Shown piece after piece: positions 21,490 to 33,610 of a stretch of 64,000 nucleotides of DNA. Within the stretch, counting starts at the first letter, position 1. Each line of letters starts with the position of its first letter. Position numbers and translations under genes: made by a program. The DNA comes from Sarocladium kiliense. Its lineage: Eukaryota; Ascomycota; Sordariomycetes; Hypocreales; Sarocladiaceae. A model generated the notes under the pieces. That model ran no database searches, was not told the origin of the DNA, and saw only the letters and a program-made list of their open reading frames with translations. The stretch spans positions 558,001 through 622,000 of the forward strand of contig JAUZTG010000044.1 in NCBI GenBank assembly GCA_030734395.1, in the 5' to 3' direction.

Positions 21490-23049
21490 TTATGGCGTCT
21501 TCTCTCCATTGGCCTCGGGTTGCTTCGATGGCTTCTTTTTCTCCAGCACATACTCCCTATTGCGCATCACACAGTATACTCCATACAGGCCTCTCACAGG
21601 CCAAACTTTCCACAGTTTGCTCTTGACCTTGGCTCTGGTATCTGCCTTTTCCAAAGCCTCTTCAGCATCAAGGTCGATCTTCACTTTATCATATACACTA
21701 GGCATGTACTCCGCACCATACTGCTTTCTCAGTGCATCATACGAGGTGCGGTCGTAGTGGGCCCAGAACTCCTCGGGTGTTGGATAGTACGCATGAGCAT
21801 ACAACCACTTCTTACCGCCGAACTCCTGAACCTTCGCTTCGAGAGCACGGTTCTTGCGGACGACCTCGCGACGATCTCCAGGAACGGCACCCCAGACGCC
21901 AAAGTTGAGCAAATCAGGTGTGTTCTCGCGCGCAAATTCGGAGTGAAGGCCATGTGCGGCATCAGGTCCTCCATCGCGCTGCAAACGCAATGGACATAGC
22001 CATAGTGGGTAGATCTTGAAGCTCTGGTCAAGCCACTTGTAGAAGTCATCAACATGCTCATACGGAATTCCGACGTCTTGAAGGATGTGAACGTCTGCGA
22101 GACCAGACTTGTGGAGGGCGCGGTACATGTCGCGCGTATGCATGAAAGGGTCGAGGAGGTACCGAGTGACGCGATTGAAGGGCGTCATGAAGTACTTGAA
22201 GGCGTACTTTGCAGACCAGAAGCCACCGCGGTCGTAACGGAAGAGGTAATCCACAATCGGAATGTAGTCGGTGACAATCTGTGTCCTGTCCTTGCCCTTC
22301 TGAATCTGCTTCATAACTCGCTCAGCACGCACGTAGAACCACGGATCCTTCCTGCGTGTGAACTGGCGAGCAGTCTGACCCTCAGGGACATTGTCGACGA
22401 GACGACCGGCCATGACCACAGTCGCGTCGATAGCGTATACAATGCCGTCAACGAAGTCGTTGGTTGGCTTTGCACATTCTTCTTTGATGCGGGCGACAGT
22501 ATCATTCGCAGTTGCACATACGGAGTAGTCCAGCTCGACATACTTCTTGGCATCAATGAGCTGTATCTCCAGCAAAGTGACCACGCCCAAAGTGCCGAAT
22601 GCTGATGCGGCTCCCCAAAAGATGTCTTGACGCTCCGTCTTTGAGGCTTTGGTCACTTCTCCCGTCGGTAGGACGATCTCAATCCAGTTCATCGTCGCAT
22701 CAAACGCTCCATAGCGAAACGAGCTGCTCTCGCCGGATGTGCCGGAGAAGCCACCACCGACGGTAATACCAGGCAGCTCCATGACGACAGGAGGTACAAG
22801 TCCATGCTTGAGCGTCTCTTCCACGAGCGCATCTAGAGGGACATTGGGCTCAACGACTGCTGTCTTGGTGGCCTTGTCAACGGATAAGACGTGTGTCAGC
22901 TTGCTGGTATCGATGGTGTTGTCTGCGTTGCGGTGGGAATAGCGAGTGCTGTTTGTGGCGCCATGGTAGATTCGGAAAGGCTTCTGCTGTGCATGGAAAA
23001 GCTTCACTCGCTCGGCCACCTTGGCGACGATGGCATTGTGAGCGTCCAT
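21490..23049 (-). CDS. FAD-dependent delta(24)-sterol reductase-like (DHCR24 family)
   Basis: Single exon, 519 residues. The N-terminal PCMH-type FAD-binding domain is clear: THVLSVDKATKTAVVEPNVPLD, then MELPGITVGGGFSGTSGESSSFRYG, then WGAASAFGTLGVVT. The C-terminal part (YIPIVDYLFRYDRGGFW, CPLRL, YAHAYYPTPEEFW) matches the DHCR24/Diminuto family. These enzymes reduce the side-chain C24 double bond of sterols with NADPH. In fungi, whose main sterol is ergosterol, the natural substrate of this branch is not settled. Unlike the animal enzyme, no strong N-terminal membrane anchor is visible, so a cytosolic or peripheral ER location is likely. Confidence 0.88.
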   Translation of the reverse strand: MDAHNAIVAKVAERVKLFHAQQKPFRIYHGATNSTRYSHRNADNTIDTSKLTHVLSVDKATKTAVVEPNVPLDALVEETLKHGLVPPVVMELPGITVGGGFSGTSGESSSFRYGAFDATMNWIEIVLPTGEVTKASKTERQDIFWGAASAFGTLGVVTLLEIQLIDAKKYVELDYSVCATANDTVARIKEECAKPTNDFVDGIVYAIDATVVMAGRLVDNVPEGQTARQFTRRKDPWFYVRAERVMKQIQKGKDRTQIVTDYIPIVDYLFRYDRGGFWSAKYAFKYFMTPFNRVTRYLLDPFMHTRDMYRALHKSGLADVHILQDVGIPYEHVDDFYKWLDQSFKIYPLWLCPLRLQRDGGPDAAHGLHSEFARENTPDLLNFGVWGAVPGDRREVVRKNRALEAKVQEFGGKKWLYAHAYYPTPEEFWAHYDRTSYDALRKQYGAEYMPSVYDKVKIDLDAEEALEKADTRAKVKSKLWKVWPVRGLYGVYCVMRNREYVLEKKKPSKQPEANGEKTP

Positions 23050-23924
23050 GGTTGCGAGTGTGCGTCAATGGCACAGCTCTGAAAGGAAGGTAGAAGAGCG
23101 AGGGTGGAGAGCAAAGCTCGAGATGGGAACGTTGGTACTTTTGCCGGTTCTAGAGATCGTTGGACCAAATGCACAAAACGATCAGCTGTAGTAACACTAA
23201 GGAGATGCAGCGACGCAAGCCCAACCTGCGAGTCAGGGTCTGAAGGAATGAATTTGGGTGAGATGAAGTTGAAGCTGGAGCTTGAGCTTGAGCTTGGACG
23301 TTGCGTTGCGCGTCGACCCACCTGCTGCGCCTTGGCATTCTGACTACCCTGCACCGCGAATCCAGGGCCTTGGAATGAGCCAACTTATTACCTACTAGAA
23401 AGTTTGGAAAGTCTGTATCTTCCAAGTTGGTGACGATCATAGGAGTCAAAAGACTCAAACTTTTGAATCGAGGGATATTACCAAAAATACATACTCGTCT
23501 GACGCAGAGCTCAGCGTTACGAAAAAGAGTCAGTGGTTGGTGAAAGGATCAAGCTGACAGCATCTTGCGGGCTTGATCCAACTATAAGGAAGAACTGAAT
23601 TCGGAACTGGTAAACTTAGTGCTTCATCGACTCATCGAAGGCGAATTCGCCACTGGCATATGCGGTGGGTACGGCCATGCTTGGGTTCGTTGGGCATAAT
23701 CCTCGAATCGCGTACTACAATCCCACACTACGATGGACAAGAGGATTGACGATCTGAGAATTATAAGATATAGTATTCAGGAGCTTCTCCACACTAGCGA
23801 TTTGGCAACGGTAACTCAGAATCTCCCATTTCGGGCGCACGCTGCCTGCTGTAGCTGATTCAACCGAGTGACAACGTCCTTGTGGATGAAGAAGAGAAGG
23901 CCAGATTGCCAGGTCTTCAAAGCG
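23050..23924. other. Intergenic, no gene seen
   Basis: Upstream of the sterol reductase and 3' of the transporter. A short GAGCTT-type repetition (about 23275-23297) is the only low-complexity feature. Confidence 0.35.
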
Positions 23925-25782
23925 CTAGACCTTGCTCACCTCAGTCGCAGCGTTCTGATTAACGTGCTTCTCGTCGTGGTCATGCTGAGCCTGAACCTCA
24001 TCCTCGACCTTGCCCAGATCAACATTGGCCACCTTGGCATCGGGACCATCGAAGATCTTAGCAATCTCCTCCAAGGTCGGACCCTTGGTCTCAATGTAGA
24101 AGAAGTAGATAAACACAAACTCGAACAGGACCCAGCACTGTTGTTTGACGTTAGCGCTCCGCATTATTCACATGTTTGTAGGTAGAGGTTAACTCACAAC
24201 ATAGATTGTGTACAGCTTCCAGGTCTCGCCCTCCCAGTGGGCAAAGGCAACGGGGTTAGCCTGGTTGTTGAGTGCGAGGGAGCCGTTGATACACATGTTG
24301 ACCAACATCATACCCTTTGCGCGCATGGAGTAAGGCAGAATCTCAATGGCATAGCCGATGAGAAGCCCGGACCAAGCGATGGAGTAGAAGAAGCCATGGA
24401 GCCAGATGAAGAAGATGACACCAGTAGTGGCATTTTGAGCATCATGCTGCTCATAGACACCGTAGCAGATAGTCCACAAGACAAGACAGACAACCATACC
24501 ACCAGTGGAGGTCAACCAGATTGGGCGACGACCAAAGCGATCAACCAGAAGAGCAAAAGTGATGGATACAATGGCACCGAGAGTGAATTGGCCGGCAGAG
24601 ATACCGAGGCGGGCAGTAGAGCTCTCAACACCGACGTTGGCGTAGAGGATAGCGCTGTAGTTGGAAACAATAGCATTGCCGGACCACTGAGAGAAGAAAC
24701 CCAGAGAGACGATAATGGCAAGGCGGTAACGGTTACCCTTGGTGCGGAAGAAATCGAGGTAGCTGCTGCTTGCATTGGCAGCCTGTTCCATCTTGATGGT
24801 ATCGCGGATCTCACGGTACTCGAACTGAATAGTCGGGTGGTCGGTATTGCCGTTACAGTGGTACTTGGCGAGAGTGTGAAGGGCTTCGTCGTAGCGGTCC
24901 TTGGCGATCAAGAATCGAGGAGACTCAGGGATCCCTGTGCAGATATCAGCAAGCGAATTGACACTTCACCCTTCCAATAAGCCACTTACACCAGAGGGCG
25001 ATGAGCTGAAGAAACGAAGGAGCACCCTGCAGAACGGAGGGGAAGCGCCAGGACCAGTCGCTAGGCCAGTAGTTGGTTCCAAAGCAAGTCCATCCAGCAA
25101 CAACAGCACCGACGTTCCAGAGACAGTTGTACACGGTCGTAAGCCTAGCTCGGTGCTGGGGATGGGCGAGCTCGGAAATCAACATGGGAGAGGGCATCTG
25201 GGCGAAACTGTTGCCGAACCCAAGCATAAGACGGCCACCCAGGAAAGCTAGAAGTGAATGTCAGTCAACTGCATAGTGCCGGAAAAGCCACGAGGTGGTG
25301 GAAGAACGTACTGGCCCAGTTCTGAGAGGCACCTTGAATGATACCGGCAGCAGTCATAAGGGCAAAACCAATGGCGAGAGCGGGCTTACGGCCCCAACGA
25401 TCGGCAATGATAGGGACGAATGGGATAGAGCAGACGCAGCCAATCTGGTAGGTAGCACCCAAGAGGCCGAGTCTAGCACTGCTAGGGTTGTCGAAGAATT
25501 CCTTCCAGGAGTCGAAGTTCTGCACAGAGCCAAACATCATACTATCAAAAGAGAGAATAAGTACACCAATAGCAGCATCGAGATGCTCACGACGTACCCA
25601 TCGTAACCGGTAGAGGCGGACGAGCACAGCAGAACGAAGCAGTGCCAGTAGAGGGTGCGAAGACCAGGATCGCTGGTCCACTTGACGTGCTCGAACTGAG
25701 GAGCTTCCTCCTGAGCGTGGGCGAGGGCCTCAGCCTTCTCGCGGTTGGGCTGCTTGCCCTTGAGACCTGCGAGGATCTGCAT
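23925..25782 (-). CDS. MFS sugar transporter (hexose/lactose-permease type)
   Basis: Five exons: 25782-25598, 25541-25312, 25247-24990, 24934-24198 and 24137-23925, with introns of 55-64 nt. The product is 540 residues with about 12 membrane segments. Sugar_tr signatures are present: GYDG in helix 1, GATYQIGC..ADRWGRKP, WWIPESPRFLIAKDRYDEA before the central loop, DRFGRRP, and ETKGPTLEEIAKIFDG at the end. The branch is the fungal lactose permease/HXT-like group of proton symporters in the plasma membrane. The substrate (lactose, cellobiose, hexose or other) cannot be fixed by eye. The C-terminal tail is acidic and His/Asp-rich. Confidence 0.92.
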
Positions 25783-27987
25783 GATTACGGTGCTTGTTGT
25801 TTGTCTCTGCGTCTCAAGACAGACAGACACTGAAAAGAGGGCCGATAGAAAGACGGCCAGACGGAGGAGGGATGAGAAAGCAAAAGGCAGAGAAGGGCCC
25901 CTTGGGAATGAGGCATGGGGATCTCGAGATATTTATCCATCGCATCCAGGAACCCTTAAGCGATAATACTTCCCAATCCCAAGCATCTATGAAGCGATCA
26001 AGTCTTTTTACCCAGACGCGTTCTCGATCACCCCCTGGCACCGTTAACCAAGCCTTGGCTTCTTGCCGTGTCCCTCCACGCATGTAAAGCCTACATTCTA
26101 CCAATGTTCCCGACCGTTGGGTACAGACACCTGGCTAGCAAAACACCAAGACCCAATGGTGTCGATAACCCAGTCTCGGTTGCCCCGTTTGCGCCGTCCA
26201 GCTGGCCTTGGCCGTCCAGCTCTGTCTCTTTTGCCATGATCCCTTCGGGCCTGTACCCCGACCCGACAAGTCCGCCTTGGCCCCAATGTGTGTGTTTCCC
26301 ACAAGCTGGGCGTTTGTGCTTGGCTATTTCCTTTCGAACGAGGAATGGACAGCCAAGCAAGGCTGGGCATTACCAAGTGCCCAGGCGGCCTGTAAGCTGG
26401 CTTCATCCGCCGGGCCACCCCGCCTTTCAAGCCTTATTGCCTCTTGGCTTGGGGTATTTCTTGTAGGTCACGAGTCCCTGTCATATTTGGGTCGCATCTT
26501 CAAAGAGATGCTCATGTGGAGGCTTGGAAGTAGGTTTGATGTGGTTGAGATAACCTTTCTCAGGCTGTATTATCGCGGCACCTCCCTCACCATTGTTGGT
26601 CTGCGCATGGTACGCCACCCATATTGAGTGAGTTGGGGGGGGGGGGGACGGAACCAATAAGAACAACGCGCGTGTGCGGTGTGTGAGCATGGGTTGCCAT
26701 TGAGCAATTTAGCATACCGACAAGGGATCTGCATCTTATGCAGAACCGGCTCATCTATCCCAGAGGCGCGCGCACGAGAGGCGATAGCCTCAAGAAGGTG
26801 GCTTCAAATGGGCTCGGTCGTACATATATTGGTCAGGAATGACAGGCACGGGTATGCTATCCTGGCCCAGTAGCCGAGTTTCCTTGTCTCCTGACTCCCC
26901 TCGCCCGATGCAGCGTTGCCAAGCGGCCTCCGTGGTCGTCCGACGCCTTGCATGTCCGGGGTCCGTACCCATCCAATCGCGGGGGAGTCTCTGGTCGTTA
27001 CTACTCCGGCCTTTTGGTGAGATGTGATCTGTGGCTTGCATTGCGGCGCTGTTGTTCGTGACTTACGAGTGGTGGCTTGCAATGCGACCGAGGTCGATAA
27101 GGGTGTAGCATATCTGGATATAGTCCGGCCATCTCACACGGCAGATGCTCGCACACAGAGACCTCATTAACTCTGGCAGACCGCTGATCTAGATCCAGAT
27201 GAGCAAGTCCGTTTATATGAGTAGGCCGCGAATTGTCTATGTCCTCTGTGAAGGCTCAGGTACCTTACCTAGACTGCAACGCGGGCCGTTATTCGGGCTT
27301 CAATCAGTACTGCTTATACTTTGAGTCGCCTTCACCCTTCTCTGTCTAGCTCTCTCTCATCATCAGCTACGAGGCATTCTGGCTTACTAGCTACGGCTTA
27401 GTCTGCCTGGGTTAAAATAAAGACGATGTTCTGTCAACTTCACATGGCCTCTACCTTGGTCCAAGCCTCAAATCGACCACAACGGCGCCGAGTATTCTAG
27501 GGCATGTAGTTGAGCTGGCGAGCCTGAGCCACAGCGACGCTTTCGTGCCTCATACTGGCATTTCATGGTTCGAATACTTCGTAATGTGTTGTCGACTCTA
27601 TGCCTCGGTGGAATTGCCCGCAAGTCTCATCGTGACCCCTCTCCCGAGAGCCCCTCAATCCCGATTCCCTTTAGCTTCCGCTTGTCCCTTACTCGCGCTT
27701 CTCTCCTCCTCTTTTCACAAGCTCAGACTAGGGAATGATGCCACGGGACTGATTGCACATCCCGATAACCTAGAATCTTGCGTCGGGACGAGTGATTGCA
27801 GACCAAAGGCAGCCTTAGTACTCGAGTACATTAGAGATCGCAGCCCTCTCCGCCGTCCAGCTCGCTGTAGTGCTCCTCTACTTGGCAGACATCTTATAGG
27901 CCATGTGCATGAGGCACCAGTGAGAAACACAGTATGCAACATTACATTAGGTCCTGGCTACCCTCTCGTTCTTTCATGGTCACAGAA
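25783..27987. other. 2.2-kb intergenic region
   Basis: Bidirectional upstream region of the sugar transporter and the hydrolase. Frames here show no motif and no consistent splice structure. It contains a G13 run (26635-26647). No RNA gene was recognised. Confidence 0.4.
26635..26647. repeat. G13 homopolymer
   Basis: An uninterrupted run of 13 G in non-coding DNA. It could form a G-quadruplex or be a length-variable site. Confidence 0.8.
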
Positions 27988-28939
27988 ATGGCGTCGCCCT
28001 CAGCGACTACCGATGCCACTGGAGGGGTTTCTGGACTTGGAGATGTTAACAGGTATGGATCCGCTCCTTGGTTTCGCCTTCTTGATCTTCAAAAGGGCAG
28101 CCAGAAAGGACACCGTAGGATGAATACTATGCGTATTCAGGACTGACCAATGGCCCAGCTTCGATCCAGCCAAGCTCACATATTATCCAGCCGCGAAGCC
28201 AAACGGCAAAGGTGTGCTCATCTGCCCAGGCGGTGGCTACGCCTTCTTGTCGATTGATGGGGAGGGCCAACCACCAGCGCAGTTCCTCAACACCTTGGGC
28301 TTCGACGCCTGGGTGCTTCGGTACAAGACGACGACAGGGAAATCGACGCCGCCGCCATGGCTACAGCGACTGATTGAAGCCGCCCAGAAGGGTCCTGTCG
28401 ACTACTCACAGTTCAAAGAACCGGTTGAGGAACATGCTGATCCTATTTACCCGGCGCCCATGCACGATGTCTCCACAGCCCTGGCATACATCCGCAGCCA
28501 GAAGATGCTCTCCCAAATCGGCATCTGGGGTTTCTCGGCAGGCGGCCACCTCGCGGGCGTCGCGTTGACCACGCCCGAGAATAGGATCGATTTTGGCATT
28601 TTGGCTTACCCAGTCATCACGTTGGAGGGTCCGTACACACACGACGGGTCGATGCGCAACCTGATTGGCACGAACCCGCCTGCAGGTCTGGCAGCAGAAC
28701 TGTCTGTGCAGAACCGTGTCTCTGCTAGTACGCCGCCCACATTCCTCTTTCATACTGCGAACGATGCTGCGGTCCCTATTCAGAATGCTTTGTTGTTTGC
28801 CAACGCCATGGCAAAGAATGGCAGACCGTTTCAGCTGTGTACCCTTCCAGACGGGCATCACGGCCTGGGTTTGGCACTTGACAGTCCCATGCATAACTGG
28901 ACTTGGGAGCTTCAAAGATTCTTGACGTACTCGATATAG
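27988..28939 (+). CDS. Alpha/beta-hydrolase, carboxylesterase-like (BD-FAE type)
   Basis: Two exons, 27988-28052 and 28159-28939, with a 106-nt intron (GTATGG...CCCAG). The product is 281 residues. An in-frame ATG at 27976 is an alternative start. After splicing the frame runs SFDPAKLTYYPA straight into the oxyanion-type motif LICPGGGYAFL. The nucleophile Ser is in GFSAGG, the acid is probably Asp in HTANDAAVP, and the His is in PDGHHGLG, so the triad is complete. The layout matches BD-FAE/acetyl-xylan-esterase-like hydrolases, which cleave acyl esters from small molecules or polysaccharides. No signal peptide is visible, so it is probably intracellular. Confidence 0.85.
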
Positions 28940-29755
28940 GAGTAGTAGAGGAAGTAGACCAAAAGAAATTCTCATGACTATCAGACCCGAAATAGTAGAC
29001 AGGTGACTATGGCCAGTCGCAAATCCCTTGACTCGTCAAATTGGATATGCACTGCTCTCAGAAGCCTCGCACTTACATCGTGCACATCAAATTAAGGATA
29101 CACAAAATGTGAAGCATATCAACGTCCTCAAGGCTGTGGATCACTGAGACGCACTCTTGGACCTGCTAGAAACTCACTGAAGCCTGGGTAGCCAGGTGTA
29201 GCAGATCAAAGGCTGTGGCTTTGTTGAAGAAGACCGTGGTATGTATCTACACTATGAACATCTCAGGTATGCAACTGTTCAACTGTTCAACAAGCCCGGA
29301 TCCCATGCTGAGCTACTGAAGCTGGCGACGCTCACCCAGATTGTTGCGTAGACCAAGCAGCGCGCGTGGGCCGAACCCGACCGTTCAAGTCTAGGCAACC
29401 TGAGGTCTTATAGCTCAAGAATTGAATTATCACGAGCCCATGCAGCACATGCGTCAACACACAGCTCAATCGTGGTCGCTGCTGGCCCCAGACCATGACA
29501 AATTCAGGAAATGCGCGAAAAGCCGACGGGATTCGGGCCTTTACTGTTTGCGGATCGCGACCTTATGGGCTGAACTTTAGGCCCCTGTAGCTACTCCGGA
29601 CTATGTCGCTGGAATTCTCGACCATTCCACACGGCTTTCCGACCAACGAAATCCGTTGAGACATTGAAGTGAAATAAATAAAGTCATTGAAGTCAGAGAG
29701 GGTCGAGCGGCTGTCCATCTCAATTCGCAACACAACCTTTCGCAACTTCGCAGCA
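28940..29755. other. Intergenic, no gene seen
   Basis: About 815 bp between two genes on the plus strand. No supported frame, RNA gene or repeat. Confidence 0.35.
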
Positions 29756-31093
29756 ATGGCCGAAACAATGTTGTCAGTGACAGCCCCAACATACACCGAC
29801 CCGAGCAGATATGAACTCTCTGAGCTGCCGCGACCTCAGATAACAGAAGCCAGCGATGTCATCATTCAAGTTCATGCTGCCAGCATCAATCCGGTGGACG
29901 TGAAGAAGGCTGCTGGCATCTTCAAGGCAGTCATCAAAGAAACGTGAGTCTGAATTTCAAGGTGGTGCATATTTCCTTGTCGAATTCGAACCTAACGATG
30001 GATCGGTCAGCTTTCCATATCAAATTGGTTACGATGCTGCTGGCGTTGTCACTGAAGTTGGTTCGGGCGTCAAAGGCCTGAAGGTCGGCGATGAAGTATT
30101 CACTCGACTCCCGGAAATCAGCAGAGGTACGTCTCCAAGTGCCGTCACATTCTGAAGCCTGTCAAACGTTCTCACTCACGATTATTCCAGGCTCATGGAG
30201 CGAGTACGTCAAGTGCTCAGAAGACTACGTCGCACTCAAACCAAAGAGCCTGTCCTTCAGTGAGGCGGCGTCAATCCCGCTCGCTGGTGTAACGGCGCTT
30301 CAGGTGCTGCGAAAATACCGTGGCTCGCTGGAAGGAAAGACCGTGTTTGTTCCGGCTGGCTGTGAGTTATAACGGGCTCCTGTCTCAAGCAAACGTGTCA
30401 AACACGTCGCTAATTGACATCCTAGTAAGTGGCACAGGGCTTTTCGCCTGTCAACTGGCCAAGAATGTCTTCCACGCAGGTAAAGTCATCACTACGGTCT
30501 CAACATCAAAAGTGCCGAAGGTACCAGAACTCCTAGGAGAAGGGGTTGTGGATCAAAGTTAGTATCATGCGAACATGGACGAAAGACGTTGTGCTGACAG
30601 TAGAGCAGTCATTGATTACACGAAACACAATCCCGTTGACGTGATCCCGAAAAAGTCCATTGACTTCTTCTTTGACACAACGGGACAAGCCATGGATTTC
30701 CTTTCTCTCATGGTGCCATCTACAAGCATCATCGTGTCCATCTCAACGACCCCATCAGCTGCCACTTTACAATCGGCCAGCGTCTTGCAACGATCTGACA
30801 ATCCTCAAATTCCACTGGTCGGGCGTGTTTTCCTCGACGCAGCCGACGGGATGCGGCGCTTGCGAGCGTGGCGTTATGGCGTGGAGTATCTGTACCTCTT
30901 CTTGACACCAAATAAGGAAGATCTAGATACCCTGAGAGGGTATTTCGACGAAGGACTCCTTAAGACTATTGTGGGTGCAAAAGTTGACGGCCGAAATATT
31001 GAGCAGGTACGTGAGGCTTGTGGGATTTCATATAAGGGGAAGGGTGGGATAGGGAAAACGGTGTTGGAATTTCGTCTTAAAATGCACCCCTAA
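29756..31093 (+). CDS. Zinc-independent quinone oxidoreductase-like MDR enzyme
   Basis: Five exons: 29756-29943, 30011-30126, 30191-30361, 30426-30557 and 30609-31093. The last acceptor could be 30605 (GAG) instead of 30608 (CAG), which adds one residue. The product is 363 residues. The N-terminal GroES-like domain has HAASINPVDVKKAAG and GYDAAGVVTEVGSGVKGLKVGDEVF. The Rossmann part has AGLSGTGLFACQLAKNVF and then VITTVSTSK for the dinucleotide. The structural and catalytic zinc cysteines of classical alcohol dehydrogenases are absent. It probably reduces quinones or enones with NADPH in the cytosol. Similar fungal genes occur in secondary metabolism as enoyl reductases, but there is no core synthase nearby. 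Confidence 0.88.
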
Positions 31094-31518
31094 AATGGGC
31101 ATCTTGTATTACCTCTTCAGTCTTCGAAAGTGAGCAATGCCGCTTTGACCTGAGATACGTATAAGCTACGGCTAGGCTGATTGGACATGGAGGCGCCTCG
31201 ACTGCACATAAACGCCTCACATCACGCTGTGGGTTGTTGCTGGAAGCGGGGTTGGCCCAATGCCAATCATGCCTCGAGGAACTTCGACAAGGAGTCAGCG
31301 ATGGTCTTGCATCTTGAGGCTGGATCATGCTCATCTGGTACAACCGCCGACTTCGTAATTCTGCTTGTAACATAACCTTCCCCCCAGTCTGCTGTGCAGC
31401 TCGCAAATGCGCGGCCCATAAACTGAGTTGTTCGAGTTTCCATCAGCAATCCGGGGATGATATGATACTAACTCACGGGAACTTGAGCAGTCTGAGCCTT
31501 TCTTGAAAATGACGTAGG
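31094..31518. other. Intergenic
   Basis: About 425 bp with no supported gene, before a degenerate frame. Confidence 0.3.
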
Positions 31519-32388
31519 CTAATGCCTGGACGTTGTCCCATTCCTACGTCTTATTTCTTGCATATATGCCCTCAAATGGGACTCCAGTTCAAGGAGTTTC
31601 ACCTCAAAACCTTCCGTAGTACCCTTTATTACATCGGGATTTACTTGTTCGTCAACAAATTTAGCAAACCGTAACCGAGCATCCTGTTTAATTTTCCTCT
31701 TCTTCTTGAGTATGGGGTTTGTGTTTATGAAAGGAAGCGTTTCGTAGTAATCCAAGTCCTTCGTTTCAGTCGTAAGACACGTGGAAGGTTCCCCCGCAAG
31801 TCGATACTCGTTCTCTTGAAGGTACTTTTGAATGGGACAAGGATATTCTTGAACCCATACTGACAGCTAGTTGTGTCGATAATCCACGTCTCCCATGAAA
31901 AGTCGCTTCACGATGATGACTGTGTGGGGCATCCCAGTGGAATCCGGTGCCGGGTGTATCTTCGCTGGGAATCTTGGCCTGCCCACGTGTAGATCCACTG
32001 TTTCGAATGTCGCAGGAACCCCTACCAGTTGATTAGCGAGATGTCAGACTTGGAATGAGCAAGTTAGGCTAAGATATCGGCGAATAATTTGCGAGTCAAA
32101 CGCCCCAACAATGCCATAGCTGTCGTGCATTAGTTGACAAGTAGAGCCGCCTCCTTTTGCTCGGGATGAATGGATCTGGTGGAGCCACAGGACGCCATCC
32201 TTGCTCTCAATCTTCGTAAGATCAAGGTCGTAAACCATCCCTCTGTACGTTAAAAAGCGCGGTCTTGAGGATCTTAGCAGCACGTAGAAGTGCCTTGCGC
32301 TGGGACAAAGGGCGACAGCTGTCTTTGTAAGTATTTCTTGCCTTGATCTGGCAGTCCCGATCACAATAAAAAGTGGCTGGAGCGTCAC
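31519..32388 (-). pseudogene. Degenerate reading frame, family unknown
   Basis: Two open stretches on the minus strand (32388-32044 and 31755-31519) are linked by a region that reads as protein apart from one TAG codon (about 31870). The pieces look protein-like: LTYRGMVYDLDL, HTVIIVKRLFMGD, YPCPIQKYLQENEYRL, and a final Lys-rich segment with a helical RLRFAKFVDEQVN. The 5' end disappears into the AT-rich island. I do not recognise a family. It is probably the decayed 3' part of a gene or mobile element, but an unrecognised intron around the stop could also explain it. Confidence 0.35.
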
Positions 32389-33550
32389 CAGTCAGGTAAT
32401 CCGGCGCGTCTTTGCAGCCAGCACACTGTAATGTGGCTGGTTTCCCACAGGAAGCATAGACTCTTAAGGGCTGATGTATTATTATAATTATTTACTTTAA
32501 GTATTAATATTCTATAGCCTAGCTAGAATAAGAGAGGCAGGGTGACAAAGCTAGAGCTAAAAAAAAAGTTATATATATATAATATATAAAATGTATAACC
32601 TTCCTTTATTACCTTTTTCTTTAGGCTATTTATTTATTTGATAAAATATATAATATAATAATAGCTTTAAATACTAAACCTCTATACTATTTAGAATAAA
32701 TCAAACTATTTAATCATAAGATATATTACCCAGTCCTGAAAATTCTCTCTTCATACTTGACCCTCGCCGACTTTATGGAAGATTAGCAAATTAGTAGGTC
32801 CTCGGTGCGTGGGTCAGAGTTCCACTTTGGTAACTCCACTAAACACCGACGCCGTTTAAGCGCTATCGATACCGGACTTTGTGATTGAGTATGCTTAATT
32901 TGAGATTTTAGGGAATAACTTAGGGCATGGTTGCCATCAGCCCGCCTTTGGATAATAACCTGCCTTTAGATAATAGCTGTTATGGTCTGGGCTTGAGCCC
33001 AGCCTGGCATCAAAGAGATAGGAGGACGGGCTTGTGACGAGACCTAGCCACAGTGTGGCTGAGGAGACATGGCGTAACCCCTTTCCCTCACATCTCTCTC
33101 TATGAATAGCTTCCTACTCCTTAAGAATATACATAACTCTTATTGGCACCTAATTGTCCGTGACACTAGGGATAGCCCATTACAATAGCTTGCCTTTGGA
33201 TAAGATCTGTTCTAGTATAATGCTAATTGGTTATTATTCTTGAAGATCTAAGTATAAGTAATTAGCATTACATGCCTTATATCGTTCCTATATAACTGCT
33301 TTTATATAATAACGTGATAATATAAATATATAATTATAATTTAAGCTAGGCTTAAATTATATAAGTTAAAACTAGGGGAATTATTTTATTTAATCCTCAA
33401 ATATTATTCTGCTTATTTTTAATATTTTTATCTTATATAAATTTAAAGTATTATAATCTTAGAATTATATTAATAATTAAATATTAAAGTGGTTTTGAGA
33501 ATAAGAGCAGACACAATTAGGAGAAGAGTATCCTGAGAATAAAAGGGGAC
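32389..33550. repeat. AT-rich island, probably RIP-degraded repeat
   Basis: Composition drops sharply to very high A+T from about 32470 (TATA/TAAT runs), is briefly normal near 32740-33200, then very AT-rich again to 33530. No frame of any length survives. Ascomycete repeats mutated by RIP look like this. Copies of a GCCTTTRGATAA motif lie at 32944, 32962 and 33191, flanking a possible solo LTR. Confidence 0.55.
32978..33165. mobile_element. Possible solo LTR (188 bp)
   Basis: The segment starts TGTTA and ends TGACA, the TG...CA form of LTR ends, and its base composition differs from the AT-rich flanks. Close to its 5' end is a perfect hairpin, CTGGGCT-TG-AGCCCAG (32987-33002). No matching target-site duplication is visible and there is no second LTR or internal region, so this is tentative. 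Confidence 0.3.
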
Positions 33551-33610
33551 CCTAGCCAATGCTCGCGAAACGAGCTCGAATTTCTAGCTGATACCCGGTA
33601 GATCGGTGAA

